Positions 26,022 to 35,286 of a stretch of 64,000 nucleotides of DNA are shown here, piece by piece. The stretch comes from Kitasatospora papulosa (GTDB taxonomy: Bacteria; Actinomycetota; Actinomycetes; Streptomycetales; Streptomycetaceae), in contig NZ_JNYQ01000010.1 in the NCBI RefSeq assembly GCF_000717245.1, positions 62,001-126,000 on the forward strand, read 5' to 3'. A program made the translations under genes and the position numbers. The number at the start of each line of letters is the position of its first letter. Position 1 is the stretch's first letter. The notes below the pieces were generated by a model. That model searched no databases. It saw only the letters and a program-made list of their open reading frames with translations, and was not told the DNA's origin.

Positions 26022-26039
26022 CGACCACAACGACCACAA
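26022..26039. promoter_or_regulatory. Tandem 9-bp repeats in the tct control region
   Basis: CGACCACAA occurs twice head to tail (26022-26030 and 26031-26039) between the response regulator and tctC. Tandem sites of about one helical turn are typical for response regulators. GTTAACGC follows at 26070-26077. Confidence 0.45.
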
Positions 26040-26135
26040 CGTCCATTGATTCCGGAACGGCGACAGCTCGTTAACGCGCAGGCAACATGTGGGCCACCTC
26101 ACACGCCCCCCACCGAGCTCGAAAGGCGGCACCCG

Positions 26136-27119
26136 GTGCGACTGCGCACTCCACTCGCCCTGTTCGGGGCAGCGCTGCTGGTGTTCGTCGGGCCACCCCT
26201 GCTCTCCACCGGCAGCGGCTCCGACACCGGCACCCAGATCCCCGGACTGCGCTTCATGGTCCCCAACACACCCGGCGGCGGTTACGACATCACGGCGCGC
26301 ACCGCCGCGAAGAACGCCGAGGACGCCGGACTCACCCACGGCATCGAGGTGTTCAACCTGCCCGGCGCGGGCGGCACCGTCGGTGTGACCCGGCTGGTCG
26401 CCGAGCACGGCAACGGCAAGCTCGCCATGTCCATGGGCCTCGGTGTCGTGGGCGCCGTGCGCACCAACAAGTCACCCAGGACGCTGGCCGACACCACCCC
26501 GATCGCCCGGCTCACCGAGGAGCAGGACATCGTCGTCGTCGCCAAGGACTCCCCGTACCGGACGATCGGCCAGCTGCTCACCGCCTGGAAGAAGGACCCC
26601 GGGAAGATCCCGGTCGGCGGCGGCTCCTCTCCGGGCGGACCCGACCACCTGGCGCCGATGCTGATGGCGAAGGCCGCCGGGATCGCCCCCGGGCAGGTCA
26701 ACTACATCCCCTTCGACGGCGGCGGCGAACTGCTCGCCTCCATCCTCGGCAACAAGGTGGGCTTCGGCGTCTCCGGAGTCGGTGAGTACCTCGACCAGAT
26801 CGAGGCCGGAGAGCTCCGCCTGCTCGCCGTCACCGGGCCGAAGCGGGTCCCGGGCCTCGACGCGCCCACCCTCCGCGAGGCCGGCCTCGACACCGACTTC
26901 ACCAACTGGCGCGGCATCGTCGCCCCTCCGGGACTCTCCGACGCCGAACGCGACAAGCTCGTCGGGCTGGTGAGCGAACTGCACGACTCGGCACAGTGGC
27001 GTGAGTCCATGGAGAAGAACGGCTGGGACGACGCCTTCCTCACCGGCGACGACTTCGGCGAGTTCCTGGACGCCCAGGACCGGCGCGTCGCCACCGTCCT
27101 CAGGGAGCTGGGACTGTGA
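26136..27119 (+). CDS. tctC: TctC, tricarboxylate transporter substrate-binding protein
   Basis: A 327-residue exported binding protein of the tripartite tricarboxylate transporter (TTT) family. The N-terminal hydrophobic signal anchor covers residues 1-25, without a lipobox Cys. The Bug/TctC fold shows the conserved FMVPNTPGGGYDITARTAA loop near the start. An IPFDGGGELLASILGNKVGFG region and LREAGLDTDFTNWRGIVAP follow. GTG 26136 is chosen because it starts the signal segment. It overlaps tctB (GTGA), giving an operon C-B-A. Substrates of the family are citrate and related acids (family knowledge). Confidence 0.93.
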   Translation: MRLRTPLALFGAALLVFVGPPLLSTGSGSDTGTQIPGLRFMVPNTPGGGYDITARTAAKNAEDAGLTHGIEVFNLPGAGGTVGVTRLVAEHGNGKLAMSMGLGVVGAVRTNKSPRTLADTTPIARLTEEQDIVVVAKDSPYRTIGQLLTAWKKDPGKIPVGGGSSPGGPDHLAPMLMAKAAGIAPGQVNYIPFDGGGELLASILGNKVGFGVSGVGEYLDQIEAGELRLLAVTGPKRVPGLDAPTLREAGLDTDFTNWRGIVAPPGLSDAERDKLVGLVSELHDSAQWRESMEKNGWDDAFLTGDDFGEFLDAQDRRVATVLRELGL

Positions 27120-27646
27120 CCGACGACAGCACTCCTCCCAGGCCCGCCACCGCGCGCTCCTGGCTGCGCGAGCACTCCGAACTCGGCGTCTGCGTCCTGC
27201 TGCTCGTGCTGGGCGTCCTCGTGCTGACCGACGCCCTGACGATGAACGTGGACATCACCCAGCGAGGGCCCGTCGGCCCCAGGACCGTCCCCCTGGTCGT
27301 CGGGACCGGGCTGCTGGCCGTCGCCGTGCTGCTGGCCGTCGACGTCCTGCGCGGCGGCCGGGGCGAGGCGGAGGCCGGCGAGGACGTCGACCTGGACGCC
27401 CCCGCCGATCTGCGCACCGTGGCCCTGCTGACCGGTGTCTTCCTCGCCTTCGCCGCCCTCATGGGCCCGCTCGGCTTCCCCGTCTCCGGCGCCCTCCTCT
27501 TCTGGGGCTCGGCCTACGCGCTGGGCAGCCGCCACCTCGACCGCGACCCGCTGATCGCGGCCGGGCTCTCCCTGCTGACCTACTTCGTCTTCGACAACCT
27601 GCTCGGGGTGCCCCTCCCGGGCGGCCCGCTGATGGGGGTGCTCTGA
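27116..27646 (+). CDS. tctB: TctB, small membrane subunit of the tricarboxylate transporter
   Basis: A 176-residue protein with about four transmembrane helices (near 18-35, 55-75, 95-120 and 130-165), the expected size and layout for TctB. Sequence conservation in this family is low, so position between tctC and tctA is the main support. GTG 27116 overlaps the tctC stop, and tctA starts three bases after its stop. Confidence 0.9.
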   Translation: MTDDSTPPRPATARSWLREHSELGVCVLLLVLGVLVLTDALTMNVDITQRGPVGPRTVPLVVGTGLLAVAVLLAVDVLRGGRGEAEAGEDVDLDAPADLRTVALLTGVFLAFAALMGPLGFPVSGALLFWGSAYALGSRHLDRDPLIAAGLSLLTYFVFDNLLGVPLPGGPLMGVL

Positions 27647-27649
27647 CCG

Positions 27650-29137
27650 ATGGATTCCCTCAACTCCCTCGTCGACGGCTTCGGCACGGCGCTCACGCCG
27701 GTCAACCTGCTCTGGGCCGCGCTCGGCGTCCTGCTCGGCACGGCGATCGGTGTGCTCCCCGGCATCGGGCCCGCCATGGCCGTGGCGCTGCTGCTGCCGG
27801 TGACGTACGGGCTCGAACCGACCGGCGCGTTCATCATGTTCGCCGGGATCTACTACGGCGCGATGTTCGGCGGCTCCACGACCTCGATCCTCCTGAACAC
27901 CCCCGGGGAGAGCGCGGCCGTCGTCGCCGCGATCGAGGGCAACCCGATGGCGAAGGCCGGGCGTGGTGCGCAGGCACTCGCCGCGGCCGCCGTCGGACAC
28001 TTCGCCGGAGGGATGATCGGCACGATCCTGCTGGTCGTCCTCGCCCCCACCGTCGCCTCGCTCGCCGTCGACATCGGCGCACCCGACTACTTCGCCATCA
28101 TGGTGCTGGCCTTCATCGCCGTCACCTCCGTCCTCGGCTCCTCACGCATCCGCGGCCTCGCCTCGCTCCTCGTCGGCCTGACCATCGGCCTCGTGGGCCT
28201 CGACCAGATGACCGGACAGCAGCGGCTGACCTTCGGATCGCTCCAACTGGCCGACGGCGTCGACGTGGTGATCGTCGCCGTCGGACTCTTCGCCATCGGG
28301 GAGGCACTCTGGGTCGCCGCGCACCTGCGCCGCTCCACCGGGAAGCCGATCCCCGTCGGCCGCCCCTGGCTGGGCAGGGCCGACGTCCGGCGCACCTGGA
28401 AGTCCTGGCTGCGCGGGCCCCTCATCGGCTTCCCCTTCGGCGCGATCCCGGCCGGCGGCGCGGAGATCCCCACCTTCCTGTCGTACGTCACCGAGAAAAG
28501 GCTGTCCAAGCACCGCGACGAGTTCGGCAAGGGTGCCATCGAAGGCGTCGCCGGCCCGGAGTCGGCGGCCTCCGCGTCCGCCGCGGGAACCCTCGTCTCC
28601 ATGCTGACGCTCGGCCTGCCCACCACGGCCGTCGCCGCCGTCATGCTGGCCGCCTTCCAGCAGTACGGCATCCAGCCCGGACCGCTGCTGTTCGAGCGTG
28701 AACCCGAGCTGGTCTGGGGCCTGATCGCGTCGCTCTTCGTCGGCATGGTGCTGCTGCTCGCCCTGAACCTGCCCCTGGCACCGCTCTGGGCGAAGCTGCT
28801 GCGGATCCCGCGCCCCTACCTCTACGCCGGCATCCTGTTCTTCGCCGCCGTCGGCGCCTACGCGGTCGGCGGGGAAGCGGTCGACCTCGTGATCCTGCTG
28901 GTGATCGGACTGATCGGCTTCGGGATGCGCCGGTACGGGCTGCCGGTCCTCCCCGCGATCATCGCGGTCATCCTGGGACCGTCCGCCGAACAGCAGCTGC
29001 GCCGCGCCCTCCAGATCAGCGACGGCAGTGTGACCGGTCTGGTCAACACCCCGTTCTCGGTGACCGTGTACGTCGTCGTCGCCCTGATCCTGGCCTGGCC
29101 GCTGGTGAGGAAGGCACTGGGGCGGAACCGGACGTGA
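27650..29137 (+). CDS. tctA: TctA, large permease subunit of the tricarboxylate transporter
   Basis: A 495-residue permease with about twelve transmembrane helices. Family signatures are GTAIGVLPGIGPAMAVALLLPVTYG, FGGSTTSILLNTPGESAAVV, and the repeat GLPTTAVAAVMLAAFQQYGIQPGP. These Gly/Pro-rich loops form the transport core in TTT systems (family knowledge). It completes the operon with tctC and tctB, driven by the ion gradient. The divergent CitB-type regulator is the likely controller. Confidence 0.95.
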   Translation: MDSLNSLVDGFGTALTPVNLLWAALGVLLGTAIGVLPGIGPAMAVALLLPVTYGLEPTGAFIMFAGIYYGAMFGGSTTSILLNTPGESAAVVAAIEGNPMAKAGRGAQALAAAAVGHFAGGMIGTILLVVLAPTVASLAVDIGAPDYFAIMVLAFIAVTSVLGSSRIRGLASLLVGLTIGLVGLDQMTGQQRLTFGSLQLADGVDVVIVAVGLFAIGEALWVAAHLRRSTGKPIPVGRPWLGRADVRRTWKSWLRGPLIGFPFGAIPAGGAEIPTFLSYVTEKRLSKHRDEFGKGAIEGVAGPESAASASAAGTLVSMLTLGLPTTAVAAVMLAAFQQYGIQPGPLLFEREPELVWGLIASLFVGMVLLLALNLPLAPLWAKLLRIPRPYLYAGILFFAAVGAYAVGGEAVDLVILLVIGLIGFGMRRYGLPVLPAIIAVILGPSAEQQLRRALQISDGSVTGLVNTPFSVTVYVVVALILAWPLVRKALGRNRT

Positions 29138-29171
29138 CGGGCTGTCGGCGGCGGCTGAGAGGATCGTGGGT

Positions 29172-30650
29172 ATGACCACGACCGACTGGGACGCCGCCGC
29201 CGACTCCTTCGACGACGAACCCGACCACGGGCTCCACGACCCGGTGGTCCGCGGCGCCTGGGCACGGCGGATGGAGACCTGGCTGCCCACGGCGCGCTCC
29301 ACGGTCCTCGACCTCGGCTGCGGCACGGGGAGCCTGTCCCTGCTCGTCGCCGGCCAGGGACACCGCGTCACCGCCGTCGACCGGTCACCGCGCATGGCGG
29401 AGCACGCGCGGACCAAGCTGGCGGGGACCGGCGCGGAGGTGCTCGTCGGCGACGCGGCGCTGCCCCCGGTCGGCACACAGCGGTTCGACGTGATCCTCGC
29501 CCGGCACACCGTGTGGCTGCTGCCGGACCCCGCGGCCGCCCTGCGGCACTGGTTCTCGCTGCTGCGACCGGGCGGCCGGCTGCTGCTGATCGAAGGCGTG
29601 TGGAACGGCACCGGTCTCTCCGCGGCCCGCCTCACCGCCCTTCTCCACGCCCACACGGAGCGCGTCCACCACGAGCCGCTCTCCGGCGACCCCCTGCTCT
29701 GGGGCAAGGAGGTCGACGACGAGCGGTACGCCCTGGTGGCCCGCGCCGAGCCGCCCCGCCGGCACCGCGAGATCGTCGACGTCCATCTCGTCCTGCGCCG
29801 GGGCCCCGACGTGCTGCTGGCCCGGCGGGCCGGCACGGGATACGCCGACGGGCTGCTCCACGCCCCCTCGGGCCACGTGGAGGACGGCGAGGACGTGCGG
29901 GCGGCGGTGATCCGGGAGACGGCCGAGGAGATCGGCGTCGAACTCGACCCGGACGAGCTCCGGGTGGCCCTGGTGATGCAGCACAGGGGACCGGGCGGCA
30001 ACCCCCGGACGGGCTGGTTCTTCGAGGCGGACCTCGACCCCGCCCGTCCGCCCCGCAACGCCGAGCCGGACAAGTGCTCCGAGCTGGCGTGGTACCCGCT
30101 GGACGCCCTGCCGGACGACATGGTGGCGTACTGCCGAGCCGCACTCGACGGATACCGCGCCGGACAGCGCTTCCTGGTCCACTGGCACGATGACAGCGAC
30201 ACGGTCGCGTACGCACCCCGGGCGCCCCGGCGTGCCGTCCCGCTGCCGGTCGCGTCGGCCGCCACCGGAGGGCTGCACCACGTGGAGCTGTGGGTGCCCG
30301 ATCTCGCCGAGGCCGGCGCGGAGTGGGGGTGGCTGCTCGGCCGGCTCGGCCATCTCCCCTACCAGCGCTGGTCGCACGGCCGGAGCTGGCGGCGCGGCGA
30401 CAGCTACGTCGTCGTCGAGCAGTCACCGGACGGCACCGGGGGCGCGCACGACCGGCTGCGCCCCGGGCTCAACCACCTGGCGTTCCACGTCCGGGACCGG
30501 GACACGCTCGACACCCTGGTGGCCGACGCGCCCGGACACGGCTGGCGGCTCCTCTTCCCGGACCGTCACCCGCACGCGGGAGGCGGCGGCCACTACGCCG
30601 CGTACCTGGAGAACACCGCCGGGTACGAGGTGGAGCTGGTCGCCCCCTGA
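29172..30650 (+). CDS. Three-domain fusion: SAM methyltransferase - NUDIX hydrolase - VOC
   Basis: A 492-residue single polypeptide with three enzyme folds. Residues 1 to about 195 are a class I methyltransferase with motif I VLDLGCGTG at 45-53, an acidic post-I loop (VTAVDRS) and LLRPGGRLLLIE. Residues about 200-345 are a NUDIX hydrolase with a perfect box (234-256: G5xE7xREUxEExGU). Residues about 365-492 are a vicinal oxygen chelate/glyoxalase-like domain (HHVELWVPDL, HLAFHV, E at YEVEL). There is no stop or frameshift between the parts, so the fusion is real. ATG 29172 is set by GAGAGGA upstream. Related trifunctional proteins occur in Streptomyces; the joint role is unknown. Confidence 0.9.
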   Translation: MTTTDWDAAADSFDDEPDHGLHDPVVRGAWARRMETWLPTARSTVLDLGCGTGSLSLLVAGQGHRVTAVDRSPRMAEHARTKLAGTGAEVLVGDAALPPVGTQRFDVILARHTVWLLPDPAAALRHWFSLLRPGGRLLLIEGVWNGTGLSAARLTALLHAHTERVHHEPLSGDPLLWGKEVDDERYALVARAEPPRRHREIVDVHLVLRRGPDVLLARRAGTGYADGLLHAPSGHVEDGEDVRAAVIRETAEEIGVELDPDELRVALVMQHRGPGGNPRTGWFFEADLDPARPPRNAEPDKCSELAWYPLDALPDDMVAYCRAALDGYRAGQRFLVHWHDDSDTVAYAPRAPRRAVPLPVASAATGGLHHVELWVPDLAEAGAEWGWLLGRLGHLPYQRWSHGRSWRRGDSYVVVEQSPDGTGGAHDRLRPGLNHLAFHVRDRDTLDTLVADAPGHGWRLLFPDRHPHAGGGGHYAAYLENTAGYEVELVAP

Positions 30651-30700
30651 GCCTCCCCGTTCCCCGGGCGCCGTGACCGGCCCGACCGGCCCCTCACCCC

Positions 30701-31234
30701 TCAGGTGAGCAGTCCCGCCAGCCCCCCGGTGCGGGCGAGGTGTTCCAGCTCGTCCAGGGCGCGGACGGCGGCCTCCGCCGCCGGGGCGTCACGGCCGGCG
30801 AGGCCGCTCTCCTCGAACTCGTCCTCGTCCAGCCGCAGGACGGACGAGCCGTCGGCCGATACCCACAGATCCAGGTCCAGGTCCTCGACCAGGAGTTCAC
30901 CGTCCCGGAGCACGGCGGGCCGGATGATGTCGCAGTACCAGCCCTTCAGCTCCCCGTCCCCGGTACGGACCTCCTTCACCGCGTACATGGGTGCACCTCC
31001 CGTGCCCTCACGGCCAGGGGACGGGTCGGGCCAGTAGTGCTCGGTGAAGACGTCCCCCGGCTCGAAGCGTACGAATCCGAAGTCACGGACCCCCGGGGCC
31101 GCCCACGGGGCCCGGACGGTGATCCGGGTCCCGTCGTCCCGGACCAGCTCGGCCGGGTAACGGATCTTCGTACGGCCCGCCTTGACCAGGACCACCGTCA
31201 GGGTGGTCCCGGGATCAGCCGATCGCGCGGACAT
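30701..31234 (-). CDS. DUF402 family protein
   Basis: A 177-residue protein with the DUF402 beta-barrel: FGFVRFEPGDVFTEHYWPD, then KGWYCDIIRP, then DLDLDLWV. The conserved Asp and Trp residues and the WYCDI motif match the Ntdp/FomD-like group, whose characterised members are Mg- or Mn-dependent nucleoside diphosphatases (family knowledge). The start codon lies inside the 3' end of the upstream GNAT gene (20-base overlap), so they are co-transcribed. Confidence 0.88.
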   Translation of the reverse strand: MSARSADPGTTLTVVLVKAGRTKIRYPAELVRDDGTRITVRAPWAAPGVRDFGFVRFEPGDVFTEHYWPDPSPGREGTGGAPMYAVKEVRTGDGELKGWYCDIIRPAVLRDGELLVEDLDLDLWVSADGSSVLRLDEDEFEESGLAGRDAPAAEAAVRALDELEHLARTGGLAGLLT

Positions 31235-32135
31235 GACGTACCTCCGTGGCACAGATCTCGTAGCCGAACCAGCGGTTGACCGCCAGCATCGGGCCGTTGC
31301 CGGCGTCGTTGCCCGTGAAGGCGTCCGTGTACCCGGCGGCGCGCGCCCGGTGCAGGGAGGTGTTCTTGGCGAGCTTCGCCAGCCCTCTGCCCCGGAAGGC
31401 GCGCAGGGTGCCCGTCATGGCCGACCAGTAACGGTCCAGACCGTCGGTCTCCGCCGCGCTGAACGCCGCGACCTGTCCGTCCACCGTCACGACCGTGGTG
31501 AGCGCGCGATCGAAGCCGGGGCGCCGCCAGGTCGTCGCCAGCCAGTCCTCGTAGTCGGAGAACTCCACCGGGACGTCACTCGGCTCGTCCGCGGTCGTCT
31601 CCGCGTCGGCCTCGAACAGCGGACGCGGATCGTCCTCGAAGTCCGCCGCGGTGAGCAGTTCGACCCCCGGGGGGACGTCCTGGAGCGGCGGCAGCGAGCC
31701 GTCCGTCAGGCCGAGCCGCAGGAAGTGCGCGGTCCGCCGCGCCGCGTACCCGCGCTTCGCGGCGAACGCGCGGCCGGCCGGCTCGTCGAGCACCCAGGTG
31801 TAGACGTCGGTCGCCCCGGCACCGGCCAGATGCTCCTCACCGGCCCGCAGGAGCAGCGCCCCCGCACCCCGCCGTCTGCTGTCCGGATGGACGTACGGGT
31901 TGCAGAAGCCCTGGCCCGGCTTCGGGCTCCCGTGAGAGATCCCGACCTGCGCCGTCCCGATCACCTCGCCGTCCTCCTCGGCGACCAGCAGCCGGTACCG
32001 CCGGTCCGGATGGGCGTCGGCCAGGTCGCGCAGGACCTGTTCCGGAGTCGTCACCATGTACGGAAGGGCGGCACGCCGCACCCGCACCCAGGCCTCCGCG
32101 TCGGCGGGCAGGAAGTCACGCACACGTACCGTCAT
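31215..32135 (-). CDS. Tandem-GNAT N-acetyltransferase
   Basis: A 306-residue protein with two GNAT folds. The N-terminal half (1-150) has a good acetyl-CoA loop (VHPDSRRRGAGALLL). The C-terminal half (160-300) has TLRAFRGRGLAKLAKNTSL and NRWFGYE. Both loops keep the R/Q-x-x-G-x-G/A pattern, so either could bind acetyl-CoA. Such duplicated GNATs resemble mycothiol synthase-type or antibiotic acetyltransferases, but specificity cannot be deduced. It is the first gene of a pair with DUF402. Confidence 0.88.
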   Translation of the reverse strand: MTVRVRDFLPADAEAWVRVRRAALPYMVTTPEQVLRDLADAHPDRRYRLLVAEEDGEVIGTAQVGISHGSPKPGQGFCNPYVHPDSRRRGAGALLLRAGEEHLAGAGATDVYTWVLDEPAGRAFAAKRGYAARRTAHFLRLGLTDGSLPPLQDVPPGVELLTAADFEDDPRPLFEADAETTADEPSDVPVEFSDYEDWLATTWRRPGFDRALTTVVTVDGQVAAFSAAETDGLDRYWSAMTGTLRAFRGRGLAKLAKNTSLHRARAAGYTDAFTGNDAGNGPMLAVNRWFGYEICATEVRHVRAIG

Positions 32136-32279
32136 GCGCGGACGCTAACGCGGGCCGCCGCGCGGCCGCCTCCGAATTTCCGGCGGCGAGGTGCCGTAGC
32201 CGTCGCCGTGCGCCCGCCGGGGACGACGGGACGGCCCTGAGGCCGGTGCACGGGCCCCGGGGTGGGAGATAATCGGCGC

Positions 32280-32654
32280 GTGACCCTGAAGATCGCCGTT
32301 GACCCGGACTCCGCCACCGCCCCGTACGAGCAGCTGCGCGCCCAGCTGTCCGAACAGACCCGCTCCGGGGACCTGCCCGTCGGCTACCGCCTTCCGACCG
32401 TGCGCGGCCTCGCCGGGGAACTCGGCCTCGCCGCCAACACCGTGGCCAAGGCCTACCGTGCCCTGGAGGCCGACGGGGTGATCGAGACCCGGGGCCGCAA
32501 CGGGACGTTCGTCGCCGCGGCGGGCGACGCGGCGGCCCGCAACGCGGCGACGGCGGCCCAGGAGTACGCCGAACACGCCCGGCGCCTCGGCCTGTCGGAG
32601 GCCGACGCGCTCGCCCGGGCCGAGGACGCCGTACGGGCGGCCTACGCGCGGTAG
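32280..32654 (+). CDS. GntR regulator, YtrA-type
   Basis: A 124-residue short GntR protein: an N-terminal winged HTH (PYEQLRAQLSEQTRSGDLPVGYRLPTVRGLAGELGLAANTV without effector barrel) and a C-terminal helix rich in Ala, for dimerisation. This size defines the YtrA subgroup, which usually represses ABC transporter operons (family knowledge). No ABC transporter is adjacent here. It is divergent from the GNAT-DUF402 operon with a 144-base gap. The start is GTG 32280. Confidence 0.9.
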   Translation: MTLKIAVDPDSATAPYEQLRAQLSEQTRSGDLPVGYRLPTVRGLAGELGLAANTVAKAYRALEADGVIETRGRNGTFVAAAGDAAARNAATAAQEYAEHARRLGLSEADALARAEDAVRAAYAR

Positions 32655-32679
32655 GGCACTGCCGCCCGCCCGCCCGGGG

Positions 32680-33774
32680 TCAGAGATACAGACCGGCGTC
32701 GGCGCCCGCGTCCTGCTTCGGCACGGACGCGGGCCCGCTGCCCCGCCGCAGGGCGAACAGCTCCGCCAGCGTCGCGCCCTCCCGGCCGACCCCCTCCTCC
32801 GCGCCCAGCCAGGACACCGACTCCGCGCGGGTCAGCGGACCCACCTCGATGCGGGCCAGGCAGCGGCCCGGCCTGACGACGGCCGGGTGCAGCCGCTCCA
32901 GGTCCTCGTTGGTCGTGACCCCCACCAGCACATTGCGTCCCTGGCCCAGCAGACCGTCGGTCAGGTTGAGCAGCCGGGACAGCGCCTGGCCCGCCGTGTG
33001 CTTGGCCTCGCCGCGGATCAGCTCGTCGCAGTCCTCCAGCAGGAGCAGCCGCCAGCGTCCCTTCGACGAACCGTCGTCCTCCCCGATGGCGATGTCCATC
33101 AGATAGCCGACGTCGTTGAACAGCCGCTCCGGGTCCAGCACGCAGTCGACCTGGCACCAGTCGCGCCAGGACCGGGCCAGGGTGCGCAGCGCCGAGGTCT
33201 TGCCGGTGCCCGGCGGACCGTGCAGCAGGAGCAGCCTGCCGGCGATGTCGTCGGGGGTCACCTTCATCAGCCGGTCCATCGCAGCGGCCACCGGAGCCGT
33301 GTAGTTGGACCGGACCTCGTCCCAGGTGCCGGCGGCGATCTGCCGGGTCGTGCGGTGCGGGCCCCGGCGCGGTGAGACGTACCAGAAGCCCATGGCCACG
33401 TTCTCGGGCTGCGGTTCCGGCTCGTCCCTGGCGCCGTCCGTCGCCTCGGAAAGGATCTTCTGCGCCAGCTCGGGGGAGGTGGCGGTGACCGTGACGTCAG
33501 CACCCCGGTTCCACCGGGAGACCAGCACCGTCCAGCCGTCGCCCTCGGCCAGCGTCGCGCTGCGGTCGTCGTCGCGGGCCGACCTCAGCACCTCGGCCGC
33601 CGCGGGGAGCAGGGTCGCCCCCGGCCTGACCCGGTCGAGGGAGGAGCTGTGCGAATGAGGCTGCTCGCCCGTCGCGAAGCGGCCCAGGAACAGCGCGTCC
33701 ACGACGTCGGACGGCGCGTCGCTGTCGTCCACGGTGAGCCGGATCGGCAGTGCGGACTCGGGGTTGGCAGACAT
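32680..33774 (-). CDS. AAA-family ATPase (DUF5925-type)
   Basis: A 364-residue protein. The N-terminal 150 residues are a conserved actinobacterial region (LPIRLTVDDSDAPSDVVDALFLGRFATG), and the C-terminal half is an AAA core. Walker A is GPPGTGKT, Walker B is LLLLEDCDEL, sensor 1 is VLVGVTTNED and an arginine finger-like RPGR follows. A GFWYVSPRRGPHR block precedes the core. The function is unknown; such proteins are common in Streptomyces. ATG 33774 or 33783 could be used; neither has a strong ribosome site. It converges on the GntR gene. Confidence 0.85.
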   Translation of the reverse strand: MSANPESALPIRLTVDDSDAPSDVVDALFLGRFATGEQPHSHSSSLDRVRPGATLLPAAAEVLRSARDDDRSATLAEGDGWTVLVSRWNRGADVTVTATSPELAQKILSEATDGARDEPEPQPENVAMGFWYVSPRRGPHRTTRQIAAGTWDEVRSNYTAPVAAAMDRLMKVTPDDIAGRLLLLHGPPGTGKTSALRTLARSWRDWCQVDCVLDPERLFNDVGYLMDIAIGEDDGSSKGRWRLLLLEDCDELIRGEAKHTAGQALSRLLNLTDGLLGQGRNVLVGVTTNEDLERLHPAVVRPGRCLARIEVGPLTRAESVSWLGAEEGVGREGATLAELFALRRGSGPASVPKQDAGADAGLYL

Positions 33775-33894
33775 GGCGCCCATGATCCGGCACGGTGTCC
33801 TCCCGCGCACCCGGGTTTCATGAGCTGCCCCCGGGTGGCGGGACGGGGTCACGGACCCGGTCCGGCGCCACGGCACCGGACCGGGAACCCGGGA

Positions 33895-34299
33895 TCAGCA
33901 GGACCGGGAGCCGTCCGGCCCGCGACGCACCCGGCGTGCGCCGCGTACGACGGCGAACCCCTTGGTGAGTACCCGGTCCACCGCGAACGTCCGTGCGACC
34001 GCCCGGCCCTCCACCAGCCGCGCGAACTCGGCGGCGCCCGTCCGGCGGCGCACGGTCGTCCGCTCCAGGGCGTACGGCCCCTGGCGGCGCCGTGCCAGGG
34101 CTTTGCCCACCGCCAGGGACTGGGTGAAGCCCGCTGCCCGCACCGACCGCCGCACCCGGCGGGTGGAGTAGCCGTCCGGATAGGCGAAGGAGGCCGGGGG
34201 AGCATCCGGTTCGGCGGCGACGACAGAGGGTGAAAAGGCGCGCGGTGGCGAATCGTGCGCCATCTCTCGCCGGATGATCCGTGCGGCCCGCTTTGTCAT
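33895..34299 (-). pseudogene. Truncated polysaccharide deacetylase C-terminal remnant
   Basis: This open stretch encodes about 134 residues. Its C-terminal 100 (FAYPDGYSTRRVRRSVRAAGF, then YALERTTVRR, then RVLTKGFAVVRGARRVRR) match the end of NodB-type polysaccharide deacetylases. The whole catalytic half, with the T-F-D-D-G and H-x-x-x-H metal motifs, is missing. No such motif is present upstream in any frame before the divergent GDSL gene. It is best read as the remnant of a deleted gene. A genuine short protein starting at ATG 34299 or 34263 cannot be excluded. Confidence 0.55.
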
Positions 34300-34448
34300 G
34301 TGACGGGCTGAATGCCGGGCCTGGACGTGAGGGGTCGCCAGGCGTGCCGAGAGGAAGTGTTGTTCAAGCTTCTTGGCATGGACACTTCCGGAATTCATGT
34401 CGGTACTGCTACCACGGAGTAGGCAGAGATCCTGCCCAAGGAGGTTCC

Positions 34449-35258
34449 ATGAAAATGTCCAGACTCGTGGCGTTCTCGTCGTCTCTTCTGCTCGGTACCG
34501 TTCTCGCCCTGACCGGCGCGGGCGTCGCCCAGGCCAAGGAGTCCGCCGCGGCCGTCGACTACGTCGCGCTGGGGGACTCGTACTCGTCGGGTGTCGGTGC
34601 CGGCAGCTATGACAGCGCGAGTGGTGACTGCAAGCGCAGCACCCGTGCGTACCCGGCCCTCTGGAAGGCGGCCAACAACCCCGCATCCTTCGCCTTCACG
34701 GCGTGCTCGGGCGCCAGGACCGGTGATGTCACGGCCGGTCAGCTCGGCCCGCTCAACTCCGCCACCGACCTCGTGTCGATCTCCATCGGCGGCAACGACG
34801 CGGGCTTCGCCGATGTCATGACCACCTGCGTCCTGCAGTCCGAAGCCACGTGCCTGAACCGGATCGCCACCGCCCGCGCCTACGTGGACTCGACCCTCCC
34901 CGGCAAACTGGACTCCGTGTACTCGGCGATCAGCGCCAAAGCGCCCTCGGCCCGCGTCGTCGTGCTCGGCTACCCCCGCTTCTACCAGCTCGGCGGCAGC
35001 TGCATCGCCGGTCTCAGCGAGAAGGAACGCACCGCCATCAACGGCGCCGCCGACTACCTCAACGCCGCCACGGCCAAGCGTGCGGCCGACCACGGCTTCA
35101 CCTTCGGCGACGTCACCTCCACCTTCACCGGACACGAGATCTGCTCGGGCAGCGCCTGGCTGCACAGCGTGAACTGGCTCAACATCGGTGAGTCCTACCA
35201 CCCCACCGCCGCGGGGCAGTCGGGTGGCTATCTGCCCGTCCTGAACTCCAGGGCCTGA
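34449..35258 (+). CDS. Secreted SGNH/GDSL lipase
   Basis: A 269-residue secreted hydrolase. The signal peptide (KMSRLVAFSSSLLLGTVLALTGAGVAQA) ends near residue 30. The SGNH fold has block I GDSYSSG with the nucleophile Ser, block III SIGGNDAGF with oxyanion Gly/Asn, and the catalytic His in NIGESYHPTAAGQ. Six cysteines in three pairs match the Streptomyces rimosus/coelicolor GDSL lipase group. ATG 34449 has AAGGAGG just upstream. Its transcript probably ends at the hairpin at 35305-35329 inside the convergent kinase gene. Confidence 0.94.
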   Translation: MKMSRLVAFSSSLLLGTVLALTGAGVAQAKESAAAVDYVALGDSYSSGVGAGSYDSASGDCKRSTRAYPALWKAANNPASFAFTACSGARTGDVTAGQLGPLNSATDLVSISIGGNDAGFADVMTTCVLQSEATCLNRIATARAYVDSTLPGKLDSVYSAISAKAPSARVVVLGYPRFYQLGGSCIAGLSEKERTAINGAADYLNAATAKRAADHGFTFGDVTSTFTGHEICSGSAWLHSVNWLNIGESYHPTAAGQSGGYLPVLNSRA

Positions 35259-35286
35259 CCCGTCCCCGCGCTGCCGGCGCCGGGAA

